A stretch of 64,000 nucleotides of DNA from Enoplolaimus lenunculus (taxonomy: Eukaryota; Nematoda; Enoplea; Enoplida; Thoracostomopsidae): positions 1 to 64,000 of the forward strand of contig JASANG010002240.1 in NCBI GenBank assembly GCA_030248215.1, in the 5' to 3' direction. Position numbers and translations under genes: made by a program. This document shows positions 37,701-52,700 of this stretch, one piece after another. Each line of letters starts with the position of its first letter. Within the stretch, counting starts at the first letter, position 1. The notes below the pieces were generated by a model. That model had not been told where the DNA came from, made no database searches, and saw nothing but the letters and a program-made list of their open reading frames with translations.

Positions 37701-40700
37701 AAAAGTATAGGATCAATGCATCAGTCAGTACATAATCGTAATAAGAATGAAAGCTCTGGCTGTTACCATGAATTTCGAGGTACATCCTATGTTACAAATT
37801 TACATTACTCCCATGATTAAGTTTGAATCCTCTTTGCCCACGTCGATATCAATGCCTCCGTCTGCAGTGTGTTTTGGCATTGTTCAACTGAATTAGATAT
37901 TGCAATTAGCATTTAAAGCTTCAATGCCTGTCATATAATCCTCAATACGGTACATACCTTAGTAAACAGAGTTGATGTGAATTCAGCTATGTTTCTAAAT
38001 TCGCTAATATTACTAAAATATTTACGTTTCAAGCAGAACGCTGAGCGACGATATTGCTCGGGAATTAGCATTTAAAGCTTCAATGCCTGTCATATAATCC
38101 TCAATACGGTACATACCTTAGTACACAGAGTTGCTGTGAAATCAGCTGTTACTAAATTCACTAATATTACTAAAACTTTACGTTTCAAATAAAACGCTGA
38201 CCGATAGCTATAAAATCGTATCATCAGCGACAAAAACCTTTATACAATGGCTTCCCACTCAGCCAAAAACGTCACTTCAACAAATACACAATACAATTAC
38301 CTCACGAATCATAAACGACATATTGTGAACCAAATACAATAACGATTCCCGCCCAATCGAAAAGTCTACATCTGCAGCGTTCATTTGTTTTGCCATTTTT
38401 GTGAATTCAGTCAAAGCGCCAATTCTTGATTCAAAATCAGGCTCGTCAACACGTTTTGGATTCCATGCGTTCAGCTGAAAACAAAAAATAACAAATGTTA
38501 TTATAAAACCTTTGTAGAATGAAAATATCGGTTTGTACCTTGTTACAAGACACATTAAACTGAAACACGTCATACCCTTATTACAAACAAGATATTTTGA
38601 CTCACAAGCCATCTTTAATAATTTACAAACACACACTCACTTACCTTTACAATTAGTTGCGAAGTATCGCACAGACTGGGATCTATTATCGTATATGCCT
38701 TAAAAAATTATACTATTTTTAGCGTATAAACGTTGAAGAGAAAACCGAGGAAAGGAAAGCTGTAAAGACCTCAGCCAGTGAATATAACCTTGACTCATAT
38801 TCTCAAGCGCACCATTTAGGCGATAGGTTTTCAAACGCTCGAAGTTACACGACCTATCAAACTGCTTACATGTGTTATACACCGCTGCAATTCAACAGAG
38901 TCATTGTAAGCTAATTTTCTGATGAATGCCATACCGTAAAACCCAAGAAGCAACGAAGTAATCACTTCCTAAATTAGGCATGTTACCTGTGAACCGATCC
39001 TAAACGACGATATAAAAGTTAATTCTACACACCACAACCGACAACCCAAAATTAACAACAATACTGATACCTTTAAAAGATTGCACAACGCTGTCCGGCA
39101 ATTCTTATCTGTAAGCGAACTAAACAACTTTGCCGTTACTCTGAAATATTAATTTACTCAATCCGCATAAAATTAATTTAAATAAACAAAATCTTCATTT
39201 CACAAGCTTAGCGTGATGGCTCATGCTTCAGGTATGCTAACAAATACAACAACTTCTATCGTAGTACTTAATGTTTATAAATAAAATAAAATAATATTAA
39301 TTTTTGCAACACTACCTGACAAAATTTTCCACCGACTGAGTTACACTTTGCAATAACTTTTGAACAGTGAGCAGGGTTCGTTCTTTCGCTTCCTACAAAA
39401 AATGTATTTTAGTTCAAAAAACACGCAACAAAAGTCATTGGCAAGAAGCCGAATATATAAAAAAAAATCACCCTTACAACATGCAACTGTATGCATTCCT
39501 GGCCAATTTTGATCTATACCTTTATATAACAATGAATGCCCAGTCAAAACGCACAGTAAACAGCATAAAATATTTGCGCTACTTTGTTCAAAACAAAATC
39601 AAGCCACAATGCTAGTGCTAGGCAGTGAAAATGACGTTCCTTGCAGATATTTCACGGAAATGACCCCGGATTCAACACGTAGAAATTTGAGGACCGACAG
39701 ATTTCAGAATGAAAATGAGATAAAAATCAGAAACAAAAAATTCGCAAATTTTTGTATTTTTAGCACATATTTGCTTACGTTATTGCTATTTGGAAGCTTA
39801 GAGGTGGCGCTGCGCTAGCAATATTTTTGCCTTTTCATTCATACAAGTAAGTATGATTTCAAACCAGATGAGATTTTCGAGTGGAAGGGAAATCTGGTCG
39901 AGTAGGGAGAAAGGTCCCCACTAGCGAAATACCATCGAAACAAAACCAATAATTTTCTTCGACAATTTTCCATCTGTTATAAAAAGTTAGTTACGATCTC
40001 AAAAGTAACCTTATTACACGAAAGGAAAAACGTGCAACAAAGATAGTTCCTTCACTAATTCTAACCTGTTGTTTTAACACTTCTTTATCGAGCAACATCA
40101 ACAACAGTGAAACAATTGAACTGGCTTGATGTTCATTGGTGAAATACTGAGCTATTCTGAAATACCGGCGCAGCGCAGTAATCTCACATGCAATAGTACT
40201 GTTAACGTGCAACACGACCAATAACAAAATGACTGAACTTGGCATTCCTAGCTAAAAACTATTGTTGAATACTACAAATGAAGATAAATAAACTAGAAAA
40301 CCTAAATAAACTTGAAGACATAAATAAAACCTTAATCATGAAACATATTGGTCACTAAGTTCTGAACAATTTTAGTTGCAGCAAGTCTTCAGCAATTATC
40401 TCCCTATTATACAATGCTTACCTCTCCAAAATCAACAAATCTTGAGACGATAAAATCGTTCTTCCTTTGGCAGTTGTAAGTTTATGTTTAATATAATTTA
40501 CCAAAGCTTCAAAATATGGATGCAAAATTCGAGTTCCAACATTTACGTCTAAAAACAAAAATTATTCAGTTCAGGCATTAATATCTAAAACATAATTGAG
40601 AAATGATGCCAACATACGCTCGGACCAATGATCATATTGTAAAATGTGCATTGACGATTGAAATTATGGATACTTTTTGCATTCAAGTTGTCATATGTTG

Positions 40701-43700
40701 CCGATTTTGTAATCACCAACTGTAGCCCAGTTTGTGATAGGTCTTGTAACATTCGAATTAGTGAATAATAGCGAGCTTCTAAAATGAACACATGTTTCAA
40801 ATTTGGCTTACACACTGCAAGAGTTCGTAAGTTTAAAAACCTATCACGAACTGATGAACGCATTTAAGAATATGGGTCCTGAACTCAAAAACTCACCCGG
40901 ATTTCCAGCAAGCGGCAGCTTATCCGTATCCACATTGGATGCTAGTCCAAGCTTCGATTCATCTTCTGACATCGTAAGCGTTAACAAATTCGCAGCCAAG
41001 TTCATCACATTCCCGCACACCTTGCCTTTTTTTCCGTCCGCGACTTGCCCGCTGAACATCGCAAACAACGTTTGCAACAGCTTAATTGATTCAAAAATTT
41101 TACCACAACCGTTGCTACTACCCCAAGGAACAACTTTCTCTTCTTCACCAGAATCCAATCCTTGTTTCTGACCAAATAATCCACGTACGATGTTCAAATC
41201 GTTTTCAGTTGGGCAGTCAAACAGAAACGAGTGAAGCCGGGGTGCACTACTCCAAGCTAGCGCTAAATTTAGCAACGGCTTACAACTGTTTGCTTCATAA
41301 CCTGCCAATGCTATTTTGAATGTTTGTGGCCAAATCAGCGACAAAAATAACGCCCGAACTTCCGTACGATCATAAACGTAGTTATCAAAATGCAGAGTAA
41401 ACTGAAAACAAATATTACGTTAAAACGTAATCACAATGTTTGAACCTGAACCGGAACATAGAAAATGTTCAACATATAAGATTAGCAATCAAAAAGTTTA
41501 CAATTGGTAGATATAACAACCATAAAACGAGCAATAAATTAAAAAGTATGCTCAGTTCAATTGAGACCAGAGATTGACAGGTAATTTTAAAATTCATAAA
41601 AACTTTCTCGACTGTGTACCTAATAGTTTTGCAGTTCCCTCACTGCGTTAGCCAAATTTAAACCCAAGTAAACTTGTTCAGTCACAGCCTAAAACTCAGG
41701 CATATACCTGTTTTACTCGATCTATCGCCAAACTCTGTAACACTTTGAGTAGCTTTCGAAAGTTTGTCGCAAGCTGAGAACGTTGTGCGTTTAATTTTGA
41801 CGCTATTGCACAACACACGACAATAACTTGGAAAAACAACCGCCTTCTGGATTCTAGTAGGTGACCAATATTTTTGATTACGTCACCAAGTGTAGTCAAA
41901 ATCCTAAAAAATACGAACAATTTTAATAGAAAATTAAATACACACGGACGGCAAATCATATTTATGTGATTGGTACTGTGCTATTCGCTGTAAGATCTTT
42001 TCACGCTCAATTTAGTTCTGCGACAAAAATTTAAGTGAGTTACATATTCTTGTTTGAATTACGAAAAAACTGAAGGTTCAATCATGGCGGGGACCAAACC
42101 AAATAAAGCTAAACCCATTTTCCCAAAAGGATACAAATCACTACAGGACAGAACATTCTAAAACTATAAAAACAACGTCAAAGAAACTCACCCGATAAGT
42201 TTTCGCAATGGAATGCTACGACGAACATCATACGCTTCAAATACCTTTATCACAAGTAGGTCAACGGACTCGCCTAAAATCATTACACAAAACAATAAAT
42301 ACCAGATAGACATTTAGAAATAACGATTCATAATTTGACATAAGACGATCAGAGAATTCCATTATAGTACCCCGAAAAAATACGTCCAAAAACTATGTAT
42401 AACCCATAATAACGTTAAAATGTTTATATTTTGCAAGTTTGCTTGATCTTGATCTGATTCATGGCGTAAATATATTACGCACAAGTTGGTTCATTCTGGA
42501 CATTTCAAAGTTAAATTAGCCTCATTAGAAATAAATACTACGCAAGAATAAATACTACTAATGTGAACTAAGCAAAAATTTTAAGGGAATGGCATAGCCT
42601 TTAAAACCGCAGAGCAAAAAACATAGTTGCACAGCATATCTCATTCCATCGCTAATCTAGAGAACTAACATGCATTTAAAGGCAACAGACTTACAAAAGT
42701 AATATCGTCCTTTAATTTCATTTTAAAATTTTCCCGTTAAAATCGCAGAGCGATACGCTCTATATAAACAGGTCATATTGCTTCTATGTTTCAATTAACG
42801 CAACAGATTGTAGAACTTTTCTCTCCGAGTTACTTTTCAGATAAATGTGATCAAAAATAACATTAACGAACATTTTATCTCTCATGTTTGCAAAACCCTG
42901 ATTGAATGCCCGGTGTACCAAATTCAAACAATTATTTATTTCACTGCCTGTACCTTCCGAAATCCAATCTGACACGCTTGCAATCATTAGGTTAACAAAT
43001 ACTGACAATTCGTCTTGGTTACAGCCACACAAAAACCGAAGTATTTGCCGTCTCACAACGCTGGATTTTCCATGAAACGTCAGCCGGCCGTATAAAAATC
43101 TATAATTAATTAAAATAACAAAATTTTGTAAACCAGAACTCTGCGCCAAGAATACTCTCACCGTTCACTTAAAGATCTTGAATGAATATCGTCCAAACCT
43201 TACACATAAAAACGCGAAGTTTCAGATTTTAATCAAAAAGCACAACATGGGTGTTATCTGCACATTCCTTATTTTATTTTGAATTAATGTCAATTAGCAG
43301 TAATTCGGTGGTGCATTATATTTGCAATTCCTGTTCCGGTGAGTAAACGAAATCATATGTTCTTGTTCCTGCTGCTAGTGAAATGTTGTGTTGGAACCAT
43401 GACTGCTACTGCATACCCAAGCGACCACGATCCATTAATCACACTCTAATGCTTAATGTTTCCGCCTAATGAGTTTACCTTAGCACCAAATCCAACAATT
43501 TCGTTCGATGTTCAGGAGCAATAGAGCTTTGTTCGGTATCCACAGCAAACTGAACGAGACCTTCGTTGAACGTTTTATCTTCACAGAGAAGCTCAATATA
43601 CGATCGATAAGGTTGAAGCCATGAATATTTGTACGCAAATACACACTGTAGTACTAATTTTTGCACCGAAATACTGCTGAATAGCAATAATTCATTGTAC

Positions 43701-46700
43701 AAGTTCTGAAAGTAAGCGAAAAATTAGAAAAAAATTGTTTCGTCGTTTCGCGTACCACCACCTACTATACTGTTGACCATACCAACGAGGTAATACGGCA
43801 GTATCAATACATAAAACAAAATTCTACACAAAATTTTGCGAATACTTGTCTACATTTGCAAAACTAACGGCCTAGTGTGGTCCACAATAACGAAAATATG
43901 GATGGGTATAAGTTGTTTCATTTCGAACTGTGCGTATACCATCAGACAATATTTGCATTAAAACAAAACCAATCTGATATTTTGTTAAATAACTTAACAT
44001 GTTTCTTTGGGATCGTGTAAAACGTCTTACCCACAGCTGTGGCTCCTTCCATAAAGCTTGTGGATTGTGATACGCAGCGTACAATTCTAAATATGCCGTA
44101 AGGGTTCGCATTACACCATTTTGCGCCGTTTTTCGGTCAAATTTCTCTCGATGCTCTGAGTCAATTACAAATGCTCCTGACTGATCATCATCTAGGACTA
44201 CTCTATCTTGCTTGTCCACCTCTGATACATTCGCGAATAGCAAATTCTGGGACTTTGCCGCTCCCATAGCAGGATGTCGAAATTCTTCACTAAATATTCA
44301 GAAAGACCCAATGGAAAAAACTACATTGCACAAAATTTAAATTGACACCATACTTGCCATAATATTGCTACAGAAGTCCACGTTTGAACAATATAATATT
44401 CAAAGCTTTCAACTCTTCCATCAAACAAATACGTACTGTTAAATCTGTTTAGTAGCCCTCCATTATTTTATTTCAGTATAACCAGTCAAAAGTAATGAGT
44501 TTATTAGTATTTTTTGAATTTGAACTATAAAAACATATTCCCGCGTCGTTTACGTACTCGATAAACCGAAAGAAAAATTGACTAATCATTCGGTTCTTCG
44601 GTTCAAATACTGAAGCGCACATCTTCAACAGCTTCAAAATAAGCACTCGAAAATTCACGTGGTCAACTCGTAATTCAACTGAAGATACACCACAGCAAGC
44701 CGTTTTAAAATTGACTTCGGCAAAAGTATCCTGACAACCAGTGAACTTCTCGGACAGATCAGCAGACGACTGTAACCTGAACTGGGCAGCCGCTAAAATA
44801 ATGATCAGAAGGCTGAAACTAGAGTCCGTATTCTCAGACGTGTATAGCACCTACGACCAGTTAATGATAAGTCGTGTAACTTTCGAACCAATGAATAATG
44901 AGGCTCAAAATTATGTACATTTTTCAAATTTGATTTGCCCTACTGCTGTACCAATGCTGCGATCCTCAACTGCAGGAGTACGTTAGTTTGAAAACCTATC
45001 GTTATGTGATTGTGAGAATATGGGAAAAAGAAACAAAACGCAATGACAAAATGTTTTCATCATCGTACAACAAACTATGGACAGGTATTTTTATTTTATA
45101 TATGAAATGGATGCTAATACAGTAAGCAACAAATTGAGAACCAAAACTTGCTGGTTCACTTACAAGCATTGTTGGAACAAACTTCAAGCAGATTCTCCAC
45201 AAACCGCATCAGCAATGCTGAGGGCAATCCATGGATATGCGTTGCTAACGTGTTCAAAACCGGGTCCCAAAGCAATGAAAAATTAATGTACAGGCAGCCA
45301 ACAAGGTACTGGATACCCATCTGGAACAAAATTATAGTACACAAATGTTCTAAACTCAACAAGAAAATATTAGATGAACGTAGGTGAAAACGAATTATGT
45401 ACGAATAACAAGACCAAAACAAACAAACAAACAAACAACAACAACAACAACAACAAAAACAACAACAACACATTTCATGTTCTTTGTATCATAACAGATG
45501 TAGAATCCGCGTCTCCAGCTTAGTAATAATAAAAATTGTGCTTCTAATTTAAAGCACTTTAACATAAAAAATCTAAATTTTGTTGAAAAATAACTTTGAA
45601 AAACACAAAAATCATCATGTTGTTACCGTTTCATAATCATCGCCCACAAGTTTAATATTGCAGTAAGGTTGCCAACACAGTTTGCCCACAAGTCTCGCTT
45701 TATCCCGGTACGTTGCCATATCACATTCGTTATTTTCGATCGCAGAAATCAACGATAACACATTCCAGCCATCTTCCACCTAAAATACTGTAATTTAACA
45801 ACACTCTTAGACAAGAGTATGCAACTGGGTTCATTATGCGTGGGAGAAAATGTACCCAGTGAAGAGTGATCATCTACTCTTGAGCTGTGCAACCGGTGAT
45901 CTGCCCACGACAAAAGCATAAATCAACTTTCGGATCAGGCAGAAATTTGCCGTTCCGTATTTTAAAACATTAATTACACTTTTAATCGGGCACTGTCCAA
46001 ATTAGGCTCTTGCAGTTTTCACCTTCGATTGCAGCAACGCATATGTTTCAAAGTACAAAATCTCTGTTTCCTATAATGTCACTAATGTTGAGTTGCAATA
46101 CTTTAAAACGAAAGCCTTGCAGTTCGTAAGCGGAATTTCAAGTGGGTGGTTCGAAGGTGCCTACGTGTTCAACTCGGGCAAACTTGATGAGCGTCAGTTG
46201 GCTTTTTAGAATATCTCCAAGGTAAAAATGCAGGATGCACTTTAGAATTTTTCCCATATTTAGTTGTATTTTTAATACATTTCCACTCAAATTTGCTATT
46301 TCAGAATTTTAGTAGTGCCGCAAATCCATTATGTTAGTTTTTGCTAGTATAATTTCAAACCATGCGAAGATTTTCGTGTAGGGGCATAACTTGATTGTAG
46401 TTGGCCAAAAGGGCAAGAGCCTCCACTAGCGAAATGCCAGAAATTGCTAAATTTGCATTCACTTTAATATAACCGTACCGTTTTTAAGTTAGATACCGAA
46501 CTGAACAACCGCAACAGCAGCCTAATTGTAAGTCGACGCGCCTGAAAATAAAAAACAGTCAGTTTCTTGCTGAAAAAATCTTCCGAACTTGTTAACATCG
46601 CAAACAAACTTATACGTAATGTCTTTCTGTTATGGGCAGCGAATACATACAAAATTAAGCATGACACCCGCGCAATCTTTCAACTACCATTCAACGTATT

Positions 46701-49700
46701 TAACGCCCAGGGACTATTGCTACCCATTTGAAAGTTGCGACACCGCACAAAAGCTTACTTTGTTATCGTGCGACATTAACCAATGTCCGGTGCAACGATA
46801 CACAGCTGCAAACATTTCCGCCGGATTTGCTCCTAATACATCGCCATCTATACGACCGCGAACAGCACAACAAAAGTCCATAAGCAACACAGAATCCAGG
46901 AAAATGTTATGTTTTTCCAACAGTCTCAGTAATTTTTCAAACGAAGTTGCAATCGGTTTACGCCTGTCCAACAAATACCTGACAGAAAACGAGCTGGTAA
47001 GAAGTTTGAGAGCATATTCCGCAACAGAACAATTAATTATGGCCTGAAAACATCATAAACACGAGCAATTTTAAAATAACTGAAAATGCCTTTGGTTAGT
47101 TTGCAGAACTAATACCGAATCCCGATGAAAATCGAGACCAGCAAATATTACAAAACCAAAATAAAGCACTTACTATTTCGAACACACAGTTGCAAATTAA
47201 AATTATAGACTCACTGCCTTTAATATCTCGTGTAACTCCCGTACACCAAGTCAGGACACAACACCTACTTACCTCAACGTTATCCAGTACCATATCTAAA
47301 ATTTTTTCAAACGAATCTTTCAACGTTTCGTTTTCTATGCGTGCACGAGCCATTTTTGTGTCGCCCATATGTGGCAACACCAACGCCGCTGTGATACACC
47401 GATACACAGAATTCACTATTTCCACATCAGAATTTTCTGCTGAATTAATCAGTTCCAACAAAACTTGATCAGCGGACTCTACCGTTGACCAAACAAACAG
47501 GTTAAATCGATCGAAATAATTTGAATCAAACATGCCATCACTGACAATGTTCGGCTGAAATACAGTCGCAAATACAGTCGCAAGCAGAGGCGTCCACTAG
47601 GAGGGATAGGGCAATCTATCCCCCAAAATTTCTGGAAACACCTACACACTTTTACAGACAGCAGAATAATCTGAAGACAGACGTAAAAACTTTTAAGCGC
47701 CATTTCCATATGAAATCCTGTCTACGCCCGGATTGCAATATCAACTACAGAAAGTCTTTTTAAAAAAATGTGAAGCGTACATAAACGGTCGTATATAACT
47801 TACTGTAAAATTCTCGAGTATTCGAAGGGACGCAGCTATATATTGCTTTGAGAACACAGGACAGAAACCAAGTGTTATGCAAAGCTTTTCAAAGCCTATT
47901 CACAACTTTCGGCAGAAAGGTGGTGACTCGTCCCCTTTTTATCAGCCTTTATAAAAGGCCAATATTTTCGAAAAAGCGAAGACTGTTCCAGTACAAAAGT
48001 TGTGTTTGCAAAAGTGTTTATTGGACAATCCGCGCATTAATATCAAGCGAGTCTGAGTCCAGTTTACTTACACAAATGTAGCATTCTCTAAAACGGTATC
48101 CAAAATAAAACACAAAACTACAACAAGTGCAGCAAACAAAACGTACGTGTAAGTTGTATATCTGTGCTTCAACTAAACAATCTCCATTTTCAAACGCTGG
48201 ACATTGTGAGCATACTAACTGTCCCAGTACATGCAAACAGCGATCATTAAAGTTGTCGATTTTGTAGGCGTAATCATATAAGTATTCTACAAATATAACA
48301 AACAAATTTTGCCAGACTTTTCTAAAATAAACGACGTCTTTGTAGCGTGATATTAAATTCCAATGACAACTTCACTTGTTTCATTAGTAACTTTCAACTA
48401 AGTTAACATAGAAAATCAATTGGTTGGCCTAACGTTTTTGACATAAAGACTATAAAGACTTTATTCAACCTAATGTCAAGCAAATAAATTCAGTAAGTAA
48501 TTGCCAATCATGGCTTACTCAAGAAATACGGCTTTACATCTTCATCAAAACAGTGAAGCTTAAAAATGGGAGTAATCATATCAAGTACCATTTGAAAAGG
48601 CAGATCGACACCAAAAACCTGCAATAAAAGTATTACACTAATATCACCGGAAGCTGAATTTTGAAAAAAACAGCGGAGCCGGAACCTGAAACTGAAAAAT
48701 ACATGCCACCGAAAAATTCATCGTTATTTTCTTTTTCGCTGTATTATTGGCGAAATAACCTTAGTTGAAGATCAATATTCCCTTAATCTGCTGCATTTTA
48801 GATTTTCCTTATCCATGGAAAAGAAATCTACCTTCGATTGTTCATTTTCAATGATTGTCAAGGGATATATACTATTCTAATTAAATCTATTAATTTTTTA
48901 TTGTCACTTATTGAACAAGTTTGTATCAAAAATCTTCTTAAAGATTTGCAAATTTAAAAAAACGATAAAAATGTAACACTACCGAAATTTTAAATTCAAC
49001 ATTTACTTTTTGCACAACAATTTGTCTTGAAATCGGTTTCATTTCTGAGTGATTGCATGATATGTATGCACACGACACGTCCAACAGCATTTTAAGATCA
49101 TAGTCTGCCATTGTTTCTATAGTTTTCGAATCAAATATAGTCAAAATCGTCTGAAAATAAAAACAAAACAAATATACAACAATTAATGTTCAATCTAAAA
49201 TTGCGAAACAACCCAAACAAGCTTGAGCTGTGAAAATAATAAATCTTACTAACCCTTTGAACTGCAAATAAATCAACGGACTCGCAGCCAAACATAGATG
49301 CATTTTTATGCTGTAGAGCTTTGACCAATAACAAGCTGACAATTCCGACATTAACATTTCGATCAACAGACGTTTCCAGCAATTTCTAAAACACAATGTC
49401 AAGTTCCAAAATGAGAACATAGAAAATACTTTTGTACCTATTATGTGCCATATAAAACCGTAATGTATCGTGTTACAATCTGACTTACCTTTTACCACTT
49501 ATAACACTTATGCGACTGCAATCATCGGACATTTACGACTGATTTTGCTGAATACTATATCTCACTTAAAAATATAAATCTATATATACACAAGATGTAT
49601 AACATTCAACCACAACATCTTCATGTAATTTACATAGCACCAAGCATGACGATAGGATAACCTAGTCACTTCTCAACCACGCTGAACAGCTGTTATCCAA

Positions 49701-52700
49701 CATAATACGTTACGAATAGATTTACCTAAAGCCTCAAAGCATTAGTTTAATTTTAACTCGAATATTTTACTTACTAAATAAACTTCTAACACAATTTTAC
49801 AAGTTTCTTTCCGCAAATAATTGAACAAATACTCGTGTAAATCGTACGCGACCTTTGAAAGAGTGTCAACGTCAAAGTCATTTCGAATCAGTAAATTATA
49901 AATAATCGGCAGTTTCTATAATAAACATAAACATTATACAAAAATCCAGACCTGAATAACACATTCCACCGGCTATCGCACGACAAAACGGTATTATATT
50001 ACCATATACTTCTTGTATGTATTTATCATCATCTAATTAATATTATATAAAATCTGATTTCTAAGCCCCAATACTAGAACGTTCTTTGATTTGACAACAC
50101 TATAAATACCAGTCGTAGTGGGACTACATTTATTGAGCGAAGCTCGAACACACGTAAGCAATTAAGGTAATATGCAAATTAGTTATTAGCTAACTATTAA
50201 TTTATCGGTTTTGGAGGTTTGTAAGCAATTTCCTCAGATTCCTCGCACTCAAAAACCCTTCAGCCACCTTAATAATTTTTGGAATAATTTAAAAAGTCCT
50301 AATTATGTCTGATCAATTAAGCTAATATGCAAATTAACTATTAGCTAACTATTCAATTATCGGTTTTGGAGATTTGTAAACAATTTATTCAGATGCCTCG
50401 CACCCAAAAACCTTCAGTAAACCCTAATAATTATTGAAATAATTTAAAAAGTCCTAGTTCTGTCTTGTCAATTAAGCTAATATGCAAATTAGCTATTAGC
50501 TAACTATCCAATTATCGGTTTTGCATGTTTGTAAGTTATTTGTTCAAATTCCTCGTACCTAAAAACCCTTTTATGCTGCAATTAGATTGCTTCTAACTGC
50601 TCAATGCGAGGTTAACACCCCAGGATAACTGGCTATCAAACAAAAAAAGTTTATCAGAATCGGTTCAGCCGTTCCTGAGATTCTTTTCGGACGGACAGAC
50701 GGACGGACGGACATCCACCTTTCGACCCCCAAGTACAAAACATAAAACGCTTCGCGAAACTCCGAGCTTCGCTCGGAGTTTCGCTTCGCTCAATAAATAA
50801 CCCGAGATTACACCAACATGATAGAGTTTAAAATGTGCTAATGATGACTATCGTATACTGTGCGGCTGATCAAAACAACCATTCATTTCAACTTCTAATA
50901 CTCTAGGCTCTTTTCTGCACGCAGCGAACGTCTCTTTTGATTTGAAGTAATAAATAACCGCTGAACATACCTCGTCGGCTGAGCTATGTAGCAGGTGCTT
51001 GACCCCTTTCACTGTTTGAAATAGCAACAAAGCGACACCTCCGCTCAACTAAAACATGCAATATTAATGTAAAATTTGCTTACGAACATGTAACCTGTTT
51101 ACTAAATCATCACAATTAATTTACAGTTTGTACATACGAGCGAATTAATTGTGAATACGCCTCATTACAGAATATATCAAGTTATATACGCAAAAAATGA
51201 AAAAATTAAACTTCTAAACAGCTCAAATTTTTAAGCAGCTGCAGTACAGTAACTAATCTGCAATATGTCAACACGGCTACGATCCCGAGTTCATTCGTAC
51301 TAACCATTCAAAATTAGAAATGTGATGCTAATACAAAACACACCTGCTGATTACCAGCTGCTTTTTGCAAGCACAACGTTGCAAATGCTTCGAAATTTGA
51401 TATCTACAAGATAACAACGTATTTGTTTAGATTACTACAAATTAAGGACGGTCGATTCACCCCATCAGACGTTTTCGGAAACACATTCAAACATCAGCGT
51501 TAAAAAGAAAAACTACGATATGCATAGCTTGGTCAGTACCCACAGTTTTTATGTCCATTAAACAGACTTTATAATTTAGTTCAATTTTAATATTTATACC
51601 TTTCGTGCTAAGAACGCAAAAGCTTCACTTGCGAAACGACGAATATAATTTTTCCTGTGACTGAACAATGGTAAGAACTTCCTGCAACAAAACCGAATCA
51701 TATTAAACACTACTAACAATTTAGCAGTTATACATAACAAGAATTATTGTTCATAACAGAAAGACGTGTGTACAAAAACTATTATAATACGTACCTTGAC
51801 AAGATTTCAACCATTCAACAAGTTGCTAGTTACTAAACCACAATATCTACCACTAAATGAGAACCTAATCCTGGTTTTGCTTACATCTAATAAACTTTTC
51901 ATACCATAAAAGACCAAGCCGTTCTCAAACAACCGCATCTAAAATGTGTAGAATTATCGATTCAAAAAATTCTTATTTCTTACTCGAAGCACAACGTTTG
52001 ATTTTTGATCAAACTTCGCCATGAAAACTTCACTAAATACGAAATCGCAGAAAAGCAATGTTCTAACACATCAGCATCTTGTGGATTTGCATCAACCACC
52101 ACGAGAACCAGTTCAAATATTTGCCAGAAATAGCGATAAAAATCAGACTGAAGATCGCGACAAAACGCAACGATGAGACTGAAAACCGAAATTCTGATGA
52201 ATAACGTTATGGTGGCGCTATACTTTTGATGACGTTCGGCGCCGCCGTCCGTTACCCGTACGGGGCATCCGTCACCGTGCGGTATCGTACGGAAATTACT
52301 CACGTATCATACCGATGCCTGACCGCACCCGAGAGAACCAAAAGTACAGCTCAATATTACATATATATATAAAAATACAAAATAAAACAAAACCTTTAAT
52401 AACAGTTAGTTCCGAATCACAGAATAATTTAGTATAATTTTTATCAGGATATTTTGAAAAAATTAGTATGAAGCATGCATACTGTCGAAACTGGTATAAT
52501 TCAGTTCCGGTTTACGCCCTACTATAGTGATCTAAAGAAAATTGCAACAGCAGATACATTGTAAAACATACTCGAGCAAATGTCTCAAAGACGATGGTGT
52601 AATTGTTGTAAAGGCCTTCTCAATTGCTGTAAAAACCGCGTCCTAAAATTAAATAGCTTTGGATAAAACCTAGAATTGTATATATGTTAAATTATATGTC

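Noticed and set aside
37811-37895. Candidate UTP20 exon between exons 33 and 34
   Set aside because: Its open frame meets a stop before any donor, and the flanking exons already join in phase with the expected sequence.
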